64,000 nucleotides of DNA from Diphasiastrum complanatum (lineage: Eukaryota; Streptophyta; Lycopodiopsida; Lycopodiales; Lycopodiaceae). The translations under genes and the position numbers were made by a program. The number at the start of each line of letters is the position of its first letter. Position 1 is the stretch's first letter. The stretch spans positions 24,176,357-24,240,356 of the forward strand of contig CM055113.1 of NCBI GenBank assembly GCA_029204225.1. The letters run 5' to 3'. Positions 1 through 10,287 of the stretch are shown in pieces. Under the pieces are notes generated by a model that saw only the letters and a list, made by a program, of their open reading frames with translations, was not told where the DNA came from and made no database searches.

Positions 1-1384
1 TTGTGTCAAAGAAATCATCCGCTTCCGGAGACTATCATGTTCATCCATTCGCTCTTCATTACTAATGTGAAACGTCGGAACTTCGAATTCTATTGGTAGT
101 ATGAGATGCATTCCATACACAAGATAGTATGGAGTCTGCCTAGTTGTAATCTTTTCTATATGCCCATAAGACAGATGGTAACTTCTGATCCCAATCAGAA
201 GAATGTGTTTCCGTTACTTTATTCAAAATTTTACATAGATTTCCATTTGCCCGTTCCGTAAGCCCATTTGCTTTTGGACTATATGGAGTGGTTTGGCGAT
301 GTGTAATATAAAAATATGACAACATGGCTTCAATGGTCTGATTAAGAAAATGGGTTCCCCTATCGCTAACGAGTTCTAAGGGACAACCATATCGCATGAT
401 AATGTTTTGGAATAAAAACTTTGCTACAGTCTTAGCATCGTTCTTAATTGTGGCTTCGACCTCTACCATCTTGGTAGCATAGTCCGTGGCAACGAGTATG
501 TAACGACAACAAGTTTTACACGTGGTCGGTTTGATAGGTCCTACAAAATATATCCCCCACTTCTCAAAAGGTGCTAAGGGGATAATTGGAGTAAGTGGCC
601 AATGTGTTGCAAAGCTGGGTTTCCCCATCCTCTGGCATGCATCACATTTTTTGATGAAGATTTTAACATCTCTATAGACGGTAGGCCACCAATATTTAGC
701 ATTAAAAATCTTTTTTGCATTGTTTTGAAGAGCATAATGACCTCCAAATCTTCCTCATGTAATGCACTTATTACAGCGGTCATCTCGATTGGTTCTAAAC
801 ATCAACGTGTACAATATACTATTTACAATCGTGTAAGGTCCTACAAAAACAGTTCTTTGTTGTTTATTAAAATGTTCAGGATATATCTGGTCCTGTAAAA
901 AATTAATAACATCCCTATAAATTGATGTTTTTGATTGAATACTCATTATATGTCATCTAGAAATTCATCAGAAATAGGTTCTAATTGGTTTTATGTTTGG
1001 AGGCGAGATATGTAATCAGCATTTTGATGATCCTTGCCTCTTCTTAATTCTACTTCATAATTAAACTCATCTAATAATAATACCCATCTAGCTATTCTAC
1101 CCGAAAGATCAGGTTTATTCACTAAATGTTTTAATGCGTAGTGATCTACATGAAAAACAAAAGGGTATCCTAAAAGGTAATGTCTAAATTTCTTTACTTA
1201 ATAAATCATCCCTAATGCTTCTCGCTCTGTAGCGGAATAATTCTTTTTAGATGCACCAAGTTGTCTTCCCGCATAGTAAATTGGATAATCTATATTTTGG
1301 TCATCTTTCTGACTAAGAACCACACCTATCGCAAACGATGATGTGTCTACATATACATGGAACTTTTTGGCCCAATTTGGAGGT
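1..1384 (-). pseudogene. Ty3/gypsy pol remnant G1, RNase H to integrase part
   Basis: Reading the minus strand from 1,384 down, there is RNase H coding (RPPNW, YPIYYA and NYSATEREALGM motifs), a tether, the HHCC zinc-binding domain of integrase (KYWWP, CDACQ near 640-690) and the integrase core (140-628). The second and third catalytic residues are visible in VSDRGTHF and NGLTERANG. The first Asp is replaced: the segment that is normally D-F-V-G-P reads Y-F-V-G-P near 548. Two single-base frameshifts are visible, near 752 (in the CHEGRFGGHYA region) and near 165 (after WAYRK). The frame past 165 still encodes the usual continuation with VYGMHLILPIEFE. The rest of pol lies at 6,737-7,550, separated by element A. 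It is a defective copy. Confidence 0.9.
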
Positions 1385-1389
1385 CTAAC
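1385..1389. repeat. Target site duplication CTAAC, left copy (element A)
   Basis: CTAAC directly precedes the left LTR of element A. The same five bases follow its right LTR at 6,732-6,736. Removing element A plus one copy brings the G1 RT and RNase H coding back into one frame, which supports this assignment. Confidence 0.9.
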
Positions 1390-2137
1390 TATTGTGGGTA
1401 TTTCATGTATACAAATAAATAAGTGGGTCCCACCACTTAAAATACTGTTGGCCAAGCCTTGCCTAGTGGGCCCCGCCACAGTACAGTAGAATAATAAGTG
1501 CAAGGCACTGGCATCTTGTGTGTATAAGCTCAGCCACCAATGAGCACAAGTAGCAAGTTGTAATTCCTAGGAATAAGAGACTAGGGGCTTAAAACTCTAA
1601 AATGACATTAGAGGCCCTAAGTCAAGTTGCAAATAAAAAAGCTAAAAGGGCCCAACTTAAAACTCACATGAATCATGTGAGTGCCCTTGTGCTTTCTTAG
1701 CACCATTAGATTTAAGTTGTGTTTCTCTGAAAGGCTTGGCCCCAATGAAGTGGCCAATGAGAGTAAAGGAGGCTCACCTCTAAAATCTATAAGAGGGAGT
1801 CATTTCCTTTTGTATTGTATCATCTTCCATTCTCTTCTTAATAAAACTCTCTTGGTTTCTCCATCTCCATCTCTCTCTCTTTCTCCTCTCTCTCTCTCTC
1901 TCTCTTCTCTCTCTTTCTTCTCCCTCTCTCTTCTCCCTCTCTCCCTACGTTGGGATAGAATAGCTTTGGGTAGGCGCTCGAGCCCCCGAAGCCTTTCTCA
2001 ACCTAGGCGTTCTCTCTCTCCCTCTCTCCACTCTCTTTCTCCTCTCTCTCCTCTCTCTCCTCTCTTCTTGCTATGCAGGTGAAGGCGAGGTTGTCGCTCC
2101 CAACGACGAACCTCTATGCTACATCGATGACACAATT
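1390..2137 (+). repeat. 5' LTR of element A
   Basis: The segment matches 6,006-6,731 along its length and also 48,162-48,898. It contains a likely core promoter/transcript region followed by a CT-rich microsatellite (about 1,860-2,075). The end is set by the adjacent PBS at 2,139. The first bases read TATTGTGGG where the other copies read TGTTGTGGG. Confidence 0.88.
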
Positions 2138-2138
2138 G

Positions 2139-2156
2139 TGGCGTCATTGCCGGGGA
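2139..2156 (+). other. Primer-binding site, tRNA-Asp type
   Basis: TGGCGTCATTGCCGGGGA lies one base after the LTR. Plant elements primed by tRNA-Asp carry TGGCGCCGTTGCCGGGGA at this place, so this copy differs at two positions. The equivalent site of element B is at 48,900-48,917. Confidence 0.8.
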
Positions 2157-4003
2157 GCACCACACACTCGTTTCACTACATAGATTTCTCGCTCTCTTTC
2201 TCTTTTCCTCTATCTCTCTCTTTCTTCTCTCTGATCATTCTTTTTCATAAAAAAAAATCGAATTTTAAGGGTAGAATAGTGTGATAGTGTTAGTTTTTGT
2301 CGTTTTTTTCATAATTTTTTTGTTTGTTTGCACTGTAGGGAGAGATTGTGAGGTGGGAGGACAAGATCCAAGCACCAAATCCTTTCATTAATCCATAAAG
2401 TCCATAAAAATCAAAAAAAAAAAGCTCAAAATCTGTTTTTGGATGGAAAAAGAGAGCCAAAATCCCATTATATTTTGATTTTTCAAAAACCAACAAGAAT
2501 TGACCTTCGCATGGCTGGCAGCAGCTCTAGGGTACTGTCCCAAACCTGCATAGAAGCCTGTGAAGATTACTTCCCAATAGATTTTAAAAAAACAGAGAAA
2601 AATCCATAAAAATTCAAAAATCCCTTGTAAAAATTAAAAAAAAATTCAAAACTCAAAACTAACCTTCGCAGAGCTCTCTGAAGTTCCATCTCACTGAGAC
2701 AAGGACACAGAGAAGTCTACGAGAGTTAGATCCCAAAAAAAGTGCCCCTATGAAGGTTTCCAAGAGCAAAAAATGGCCTAGAACCTTCTCAAACAACAAA
2801 CTTTTGCGTTTCCTTGGGAAGTAACCTTCGTAGAGCTCTCTGAAGTTCCATCTCACAGAGACAAGGACACAAAGAAGTCTGCGAGAGTTAGATCCCAAAA
2901 AAAGTGCCCTTGTGAAGGTTCCCAAGAGCAAAAAGTGGCCTAGAACCTTCTCAGACAGCAAATTTTTGAGTTTCTCTGGGAAGTAGCTCTTGTAGTTTGG
3001 TAACCAAGTGGATCTAACTCAGATACAAGCACATACCAGCCTGCAAAGATTAGTTCCTAGAAAATCTCAAAATTTGGCCAAAAAACCACAAAAAAATGCA
3101 GTTTTTTCAAGATTTTTTGAGTTTTCTAGGGAAGTAACTCTCGTAGCTTGGTGAGCAGCTAAATCTGACTGAGATACAAGTACAAACTAGTCTGCGAGGG
3201 TTTTTTGCCAGAAAATAATAAAATTTTGCAGAAAGACCCCAAAAAAATGCACTTTTTCCATGATTTTTTGAGATCTGCTGGGAAGTAACCTTTGTAAAAA
3301 GTTGTTTTAGATAGATCTAACCAAGATCTGGCTACTGTGAAATTTTTGTGAGGATCCAATGGTTATATCTAGAAATATCTAAGAAAAAGTGCCAAAAAAT
3401 TGAGTTTTTTCAAGATCTTGACAAATCTGCCCATCAAGAACTCTTGCAGAACTCACATTGTCTAGAAATGGTCCATATACAGCTACTGTAGGAAGGTTGA
3501 AGGTTAGATTCACTCAGATCTGAAGAAATCTCAACCAAAAAAAAAAAAAAACCCACAAAGAACCAAGAAAAGGGGCTAAAATCACACTATTAGCCAATTG
3601 AAACTGATCAGATCTTGTCAAATCTAGGTTGCAGTCACAATATCCATCAAGATCCAACATCCTTGGACTGAACCAAGTAAATGATCCTCAGATCAAGTTG
3701 ATCAGTACCAAGAAAAATCAGTTTCCACCACCATCCGTACCAACCATTCATCACTCTTCTGTCCACACTCTTCTGTCCATCTCCATATTCTCTTGACAGT
3801 GTAACTTTCATTGCGGTTATTTGTTAAATCCATTTTTGTTTCTGTTCACATCCATATGGATCCCTCCTTTCTTGATTCCTTTCTCCTCTTCTTTTTCTTC
3901 TTCCACTTCCAAAAAAAAAAAAAAAGTTGGAACACCAGAGTCATTGAGTAAATCTTGAAGCAATTCACCAACCAGCTACTTTGCGACATTCTAGTGCTGA
4001 ACT
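2157..4003 (+). repeat. Leader of element A with ~150-bp tandem repeats
   Basis: This is an untranslated leader of about 1.85 kb. From about 2,660 to 3,360 it holds four to five diverged units of 150-160 bp. Each starts near a GGGAAGTAAC-type motif (about 2,815, 2,975, 3,128 and 3,279) followed by a CTCTCG(T/C)AGCTTGG stretch, a TCTGACTCAGATACAAG stretch and an A-rich tail ending in AATGCACTTTTT. Short open frames here are not convincing genes. The same leader with more units is present in element B. Confidence 0.8.
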
Positions 4004-5786
4004 ATGGAGACCGCCCTTGTAGGATTATTGAAATTTAAAAAGTTCCCTGCTAAAACAATCCGAGACTACACCTATCGGATCTATCATTTAGTGAAGGATT
4101 GTAATCCACCGATTCCTGAACAGATTGTCATGGCAAAATACTATGATGGACTACCCAAAAGGATCAGATCTGGTATGGCAGAATTAGCATCCTATGCATC
4201 ATATGTACACTTTGTAAGGATGCTGCCAAGATGGAAATCTCACTCGGGAAGAAGGATTTTCCCTATCTAGATGGGGAATCAGAGAAACAAAGGTCGACAA
4301 CGAGCAATGATCCAACAAGAATGGAACCCCATGCAAGGCAACAAAGTGCAGCAAGGTCAAGAAGAACAAGTGCAGGGGAAGACCCAGAACCTTGCACTTT
4401 AAGCTGTCAGCAAGCTTATGCTCGCTCTATTAAGTTTCTTGAAAAGGACGAATGTACCTTCTGCTTTGGAGATCATCCAAGTACCAGGTGTCCAATCAAG
4501 AATCCGCGCTTGTTAAAAGGACAAAATACAGAGCAACAGGCTTGTCGACAGCAAGAATTTGCGGTTCAACAGTCAGAAGCAGAATCAAGCCAACAAGGAG
4601 CTCACCAGAAGGGTGGATGTCAGATTGATTCATCTAAATCACAAGTTTTTTCAACAAACAGTGGCAAGGTAGAAGTTTTGGTTATATCCTCTTGCATGTC
4701 ATCGAATTCAATGGAGGACCATAACAGCCTACCAGTCTATTTTGTGGAAGATCCTAAGGGGAATCTGCTACCGGTGTATGCCTATCAACTTAGAGGTGAT
4801 GGCATACTGCACTCAGTTAGGTGCTATGGATGCGGAGGAAAACACTGGCGTGCTGAATGTCCACACCAAGGGGATCCGTCAACATTTGATTCCTCATGTT
4901 CACAATGCGGAGTTAATCATCCATGCCGAGATTTCCCGATGAGAAATTGACAAATAGCCAGGAGGCATTTGGCCTATGCAGATCGACATGCACCTGTGGT
5001 AACCCTTCCACCTCAAACGTACTACAAAAGAAAAATCTTAGTGCCATCAGGTTATGAAGCGAGTGAAGAAGAAGAAAATCTGACAAAAGTCCCGAGGTAC
5101 ACAAAGATACCCTCAGTCAAACAAGTAGAACCATCACAGAAGACAAAGATGGTAGAATTCATCAAGCAAATGACTGTCGAGAAAATCAAGACACGGGCAA
5201 CCGAGAAACTCCAGCAGATTCTGTCAAGGCTTTTTTCGCACTCAATGCGAAGAATTCTTAGTGATGAATTACAAAGGGGACTAGCGACAACAGGGCAACT
5301 TGAAGGCAATTCAGCACAAGATCCAAGAAAAAGTGCCATCACGCAGCCTTCAACGAAAAAGTGCAATGACCAAGAGAAGACACAACGAGCAAGATTCAAC
5401 CAAAGTCTAATTGTTCCACAATTTAACAGACCCCCAAATCAATGCCAATTTGGGGTATATCCATTCTTCAAAGGCCAAATCCAGGGAATCCAAGCCCAAA
5501 ATGGCCAATTGTACAGCAAGAACCAGAACCTACAATGATAAAGCCTTGTCCCAAATCTATGATATTGACTGCTGAGGAAAGTCGTCAGGCTGATGCATAC
5601 TTCGAATACCTGGACAGACAAGAGCATCAAGCAAACATGTCATATCCACATTATGATTTGGGGGAGTCTATGACATTGGGACCAGTTGCACTGATCTATG
5701 AAGATCCATTATATCAGCAAGATTTATCTTGGGATCCTCTAATGGAATGCCTCGACTACCCAATTGTCAATGAACAAGGTTACTGA
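4004..5786 (+). pseudogene. Gag-like region of element A with zinc knuckles
   Basis: Three overlapping open stretches (4,004-4,270, 4,231-4,950 and about 4,969-5,786) appear to be one frameshifted gag. The N-terminal part has a retrotransposon gag-like segment (YRIYHLVKDC, MAKYYDGLPKRIRSGM). The middle part has two good CX2CX3HX4C knuckles, CTFC...H...C and CYGC...H...C, and a third incomplete one, CSQC...H. The CX3H spacing is shorter than the usual CX4H of retroviral-type knuckles. The C-terminal part is Gln- and charge-rich with no recognised domain. A related, more damaged copy is at 50,931-51,310 in element B. I infer an RNA-packaging role from the knuckles and position only. Confidence 0.65.
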
Positions 5787-6005
5787 TATGGCCACCAGAC
5801 CCTTATGTGCATTATTGAAAATCTGGCAAGTCTAGGTTCTTGTTGATCAACAATCAATAAAGCCTCAGGCTTTATGTAAGCAAATTCTATCCACGCTTTT
5901 CCTGAAGCACCCATGTCCTAGCAATAAACGAACCGACAACAGCGCCCCTTCACGACAATTGTAGCCTAGTGCCGAGGGACCAACACTACTTTGGGCCGTG
6001 GACCC

Positions 6006-6479
6006 TGTTGTGGGTATTTCATGTATACAAATAAATAAGTGGGTCCCACCACTTAAAATATTGTTGGGCCTCGCCACAATACAGTAGAATAATAAGTGCA
6101 AGGCACTGGCATCCTGTGTGTATAAGACTAGACACCAATGAGCACAAGTAGCAAGTTGTAATTCCTAGGAATAAGAGACTAGGGGCTTAAAACTCTAAAA
6201 TGACATTAGAGGCCCTAATTCAAGTTGCAAATAAAAAAACTAAAAGGGCCCAACTTAAAACTCGCATGAATCATGTGAGTGCCCTTGTGCTTTCTTAGCA
6301 CCATTAGATTTAAGTTGTGTTTCTTTGAAAGGCTTGGATTAGAATCCTTGCCCCAATGAAGTGGCCAATGAGAGTAAAGGAGGCTCACCTCTAAAATCTA
6401 TAAGAGGGAGTCCTTTCCTTTGTATTGTATCATCTTCCATTCTCTTCTTAATAAAACTCTCTTGGTTTCTCCATCTCCA

Positions 6480-6513
<34 letters not shown>

Positions 6514-6731
6514 TCTCCCTCTCTCTTCTCCCTCTCTCCGTACGTTGGGATAGAATAGCTTTGGGTAGGCGCTCGAGCCCCCGAAGTCTTTCTCAACCTA
6601 GGTGTTCTCTCTCTCCCTCTCTTCACTCTCTTTCTCCTCTCTCTCCTCTCCCTCTCTCTTCTTGCTATGTAGGTGAAGGCGAGGTTGCCACTCCCAGCGA
6701 CGAACCTCTATGCTACATCGACGACACAACA
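6006..6731 (+). repeat. 3' LTR of element A
   Basis: The LTR starts TGTTGTGGG and ends CACAACA. It carries a CT-rich tract at about 6,475-6,665, shorter and differently arranged than in the 5' LTR. A classical polypurine tract is not obvious just upstream. The preceding bases are GGGCCGTGGACCC, a stretch shared with element C. Confidence 0.88.
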
Positions 6732-6736
6732 CTAAC
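6732..6736. repeat. Target site duplication CTAAC, right copy (element A)
   Basis: This is the same five bases as 1,385-1,389. Minus-strand gypsy coding resumes immediately after it. Confidence 0.9.
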
Positions 6737-7550
6737 CCCAGTGGCTTCTGGTAATGACTGTTTCAATTGATCAAAAGCTTTCTGATGGTCTTGTGTCCAA
6801 TGGTACTCAACAGATTTTTTTAATAAACTTGTTAAAGGAGTTACTATTATAGCATAATCTTTAATTATCCTCCGATAGTAATCTACATGACCTAGAAAAC
6901 CTCTAAGCTCTCTTAAATTGGTTGGTTCTAGTAATTTTAGAATCATTTTTATTTTTTCGATGTCGACTTCTATACCATCCTTCAAAATTTTATGTCCTAA
7001 AAGGATTCCTTCCCCCATCCCAAAGTAACACTTAGCTGGATGCAGTTTAAGAGATGTCTCTTGACATCTTCTCAATGTCTTCTCTAATGCATCTAAATGG
7101 TTTTTAGTTGATGAATAGACACAAAAATCATCCATAAAAATTTCTAAAAACTTTTATAAATTTTTTTGAAAAATATTCGTCATCATACGTTGGAATGCGG
7201 CAAGTGCATTACAAAGACCAAAGGGCATTTGTGTATATGCGTACGTCCCCCAATCAGTGGTGAAATTTGTTTTGGATCTATCTTCCTCTTTTATAAAAAC
7301 TTGGTTATAACTTGAGAATCCATCTAAAAAACTATAACGTTCATGACCAGCTCCTTGGTCAAGAATGGTATTTGTATATGGCAGAGGATGATAATCCTTT
7401 GCTGTAGCAGCATTTACTTTTCTAAAATCCTGACAAACTCTAATCTTGCTCGTCTTCTTCTTAGGTACTATAACTATTGGTGATACCCACTCACTGTCTA
7501 GAACATGATATATAATACCCGCTCTAAGACATCTGTCTAATTCGTCTTGA
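6737..7550 (-). pseudogene. Ty3/gypsy pol remnant G1, reverse transcriptase part
   Basis: On the minus strand the RT runs from its N-terminal EWVSPIVIVPKKK region near 7,490 through FRKVNAA, the MPFGLCNA motif and FMDDFCVYSS, the F-x-DD active-site motif (near 7,130), to the connection YYRRIIKDYAIIVTPLTSLL and QDHQKAFDQLKQSL at 6,750. A stop interrupts the stretch between MPFGLCNA and the DD motif near 7,150. The coding continues at 1,384 after element A. At about 7,550 it meets G2 in head-to-head orientation. Confidence 0.88.
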
Positions 7551-7557
7551 TGTTGTA

Positions 7558-9445
7558 CCTGTTCGACAGAGACAGTATCGTCTTAATCCTAAATACTCTC
7601 TAATGGACAAGGACAAACTTAACAAACACCTTAAAGCATGTATAATCTATCCCGTCTTAAGTATGAATGGGTTTCACCCATTGTTGTCGTCCCGAAGAAG
7701 AAGACTGGCAAAATACAAATGTCCCACAATTTCCGAAAACTCAATGCTGCCACCAGGAAGGACCATCATCCTTTGTCTTTTACTGATTCCATCCTAGATC
7801 AGGTTGCTGGTCAAGAGCGTTACAGTTTCTGTGACGGCTTTTCTGGATATGATCAGGTGGGAGTGCAAAAGGAGGATCGCTCAAAGACCACATTCACCTA
7901 CAACAAAATGCCCTTTGGTCTTTGTAACGCTCCAACGACTTTTCAGCGAATCATGATGTTAATTTTCGCTGCCTTCTTGAGAACTTTTCTCGAAATATTT
8001 ATTGATGATTTTTGTGTGTACAGTTATTTAAAGACACACTTGCAGAAGCTGAAATTAACATTGCAACGGTGTCGAAATACTTGTTTATCTCTTCATCCAG
8101 AGAAATGTTGTTTTGGTATGAAAGAAGGAATATTGCTCGGACACAGAATATCTAAAAAAAAATTCGACAAAGATAAAGTCGAGCTTATAAAGAACCTCCT
8201 GATACCAACCAATTTGCGTGAACTAAGAGTTTTCTTAGGCCATGTTGGCTATTACAAGAGATTTATTCAAAATCATGCTTCTATTATTGCCTCTCTTACA
8301 CATCTACTGAAGAAACAAGTGGAATACTTGTGGACGAATGAACAGCAGAAAGCATTTGAAGATCTTAAGCAAAGGTTGATCAATGCTCCTATTCTGAGAC
8401 CACCCAACTGGGCTATTTTATTTCACAGTTATATGGATGTTTTTGCATTTGCTATTGGCATCTGTCTAAGCCAGAAGGACGACCAGAAGAAGGATCATCC
8501 CATCTACTATGCGAGTCGACAACTCAGTGCATCAGAGAAAAATTATTCGGCTACAGAAAGGGAAGCACTTGGCATGATTTTCACTGTTAAAAAATTTTGG
8601 CATTATTTGCTGGGATATGCATTTATTTTTCATGTGGATCATTATGCTCTTAAGTATCTTGTAAATAAACTAGATCTATCAAGACGAATTGCTCGATGGG
8701 TTCTACTTCTACAAGAATTCACTTATCAAGTAGAGCTTCGTCAACACATTTTTTAAATGACACTATACGATTGCTGACAACTTATTTTCTTATCAAACAC
8801 AGAAAAACTATACCGTATAATCCAAAAGCAAACGGGTTGACAGAAAGAGCTAATGGAATTTTATGTAAGATCCTGACTAAAATTACTATTGCACACGCAA
8901 CGGATTGGGATCAAAAACTACCATCAGTTCTTTGGGCTTATCGTAATACAGAGAAAATCACGACGAAATAGACACCATATTTTCTGACATATGGTATGCA
9001 TCCTATTCTGCCAATTGAATTTGAGGTCAAAACTTTTTGTATCCAAGCTCAACGAACAAATGCAGAATGTATAAACGAAAGGTTGACTAATATTGAAGAA
9101 CTAGCTGAAGCTCGTGAGTCTTCACAAAAATTAACGAAGGAAATCCAGGAACAAAGAAAGAAGAAATATGACAGTCATATAAAAGAATGTGATCTTAAAG
9201 TTGATGATTATGCGCTAATATATGACAGTCGCCATCAAAAGTTCCCAAGAAAACTCCATATGCATTGGCTTGGACCTTTTAAAGTCATAGAGGTGTTTGA
9301 CAATGGTTCTGTGCAACTTCAATCACTTGAAGGGGAACTGTTATCTACACGTATTAACAGGTCTAGACTAAAAAAAACACTACATTTGACCAGAATTTAT
9401 TTTTTTATTTATTTTTATTCTTATTATTTTCTAGTATTTTTTTGA
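7558..9445 (+). pseudogene. Ty3/gypsy pol remnant G2 (RT, RNase H, deleted integrase)
   Basis: The frame at 7,638-8,756 gives RT with EWVSPIVVVPKKK, FRKLNAATRKDHHPL, MPFGLCNAPTTFQRIM and FIDDFCVYS (the DD pair is intact), then RNase H with the NYSATEREALGM and FHVDHYALKYL motifs. After QVELRQ near 8,740 the sequence jumps straight to THFLNDTI of the integrase core. The zinc-binding domain and the first two catalytic Asp residues are therefore missing. The remaining integrase (8,745-8,971) has the NGLTERANG motif with the catalytic Glu, followed by a stop. The C-terminal part (8,996-9,445) holds the usual WLGPFKV...RINRSRLK segment. The N-terminal protease and gag are absent. It is a related but distinct family from G1. 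Confidence 0.88.
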
Positions 9446-10287
9446 TAATGTTCGCGACTTTTTTTTTCTTTTCTAAAAAATGTTCTAGAAATTTTCGTGA
9501 ACTTTTCTACCACAGTTCAACATTTGTTCAAACTGTTTCGTGAATTTTTCGAGAATTTTTCTGGTCTTCTCTTAAATCTTTTAAGTTATTTTCAAAGTAT
9601 TTTTGAGAACTTTTCGAGAAACTTTCGCAACACTCTAACTGTGAATAGAAACTTGTCATTTTTTTTTCTTTCTTTCAAGAATTTTTTTAGAATCTTTCTA
9701 GTATTTTTTTTCTCCAGTTTTTCGAGAAATTTTCTAGGATGACACTTAACATTGTCGAGAATTTTTCGTGAAGTTTTGTATCATTTTCTAGAATCTTTCA
9801 AGAATGTTTTGTGAAATATTCTAGAAACTTTCTAGTATCCTTCGAGAATCTCTCAACCTACTTTTTCGAGAATCTTTCAAGAATCTATCTACCTACTTTT
9901 TACATCCCTCTATTAAAGATGATGGCCACATGATCCTCATTATTCACACGTGTGTATGCTCACATATCAAAACAGATATTGTTTCTTCTTAATTTATTTG
10001 TTTTCTTTTCAAAACCGGTCTTCCATCATTAAAGATCGATCTGTCAAATCATAGTTTCAAACACTGACCCATGCACGTACTCCATAAATGGAAGTGCCAG
10101 ATGTCAATTCACCATACCACGTCATCATCCCTTCCACACCGCTACTGCATATCAGAGTTATTTTTCATTTTTCTTCCTTACACTTTCTGCCTACGATTTT
10201 ATGCTTTCTAGCGTACATTCTCTTTGCGATCAAACCATTTATTTGCGACCTATTGCGATCTACGAGCTTTCGTGAAAAATTCGAACA
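9446..10287 (+). promoter_or_regulatory. Spacer between pol and extra ORF, rich in TTCnnGAA
   Basis: This T-rich stretch lies between the G2 integrase and the downstream ORF and has no convincing gene. From 9,483 to 9,883 there are 14 copies of TTCnnGAA (for example 9,483, 9,494, 9,537, 9,548, 9,786, 9,797, 9,865 and 9,876), several in pairs 11 bases apart. TTCnnGAA is the core dimer of the heat shock element, but the spacing between dimers is one base longer than the canonical pattern. It could be a promoter for the extra ORF or simply a degenerate tandem repeat. Confidence 0.4.

Larger units (their letters stand above)
1390..6731 (+). mobile_element. LTR retrotransposon A, gag-only non-autonomous copy
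   Basis: The element is 5.3 kb, bounded by LTRs (1,390-2,137 and 6,006-6,731) with short inverted ends TGTTGTG/CACAACA (the left end is mutated to TATTGTG) and flanked by CTAAC duplications. A PBS matching the tRNA-Asp type follows the left LTR. The internal region holds a long A-rich leader with tandem repeats and a gag-like region with zinc knuckles, but no protease, RT, RNase H or integrase. It would need a helper element to move. It is the same family as B (48,162 on) and is related to the minus-strand element C (60,195 on). The 40 bases before its 3' LTR match those of C, so the pol and extra ORF seen or expected in C were probably lost by deletion near 5,790-5,960. Confidence 0.9.

Noticed and set aside
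1198-1503. RNase H frame with an extra N-terminal extension
   Set aside because: The extension is LTR sequence of element A read through the insertion junction, not a real protein start.
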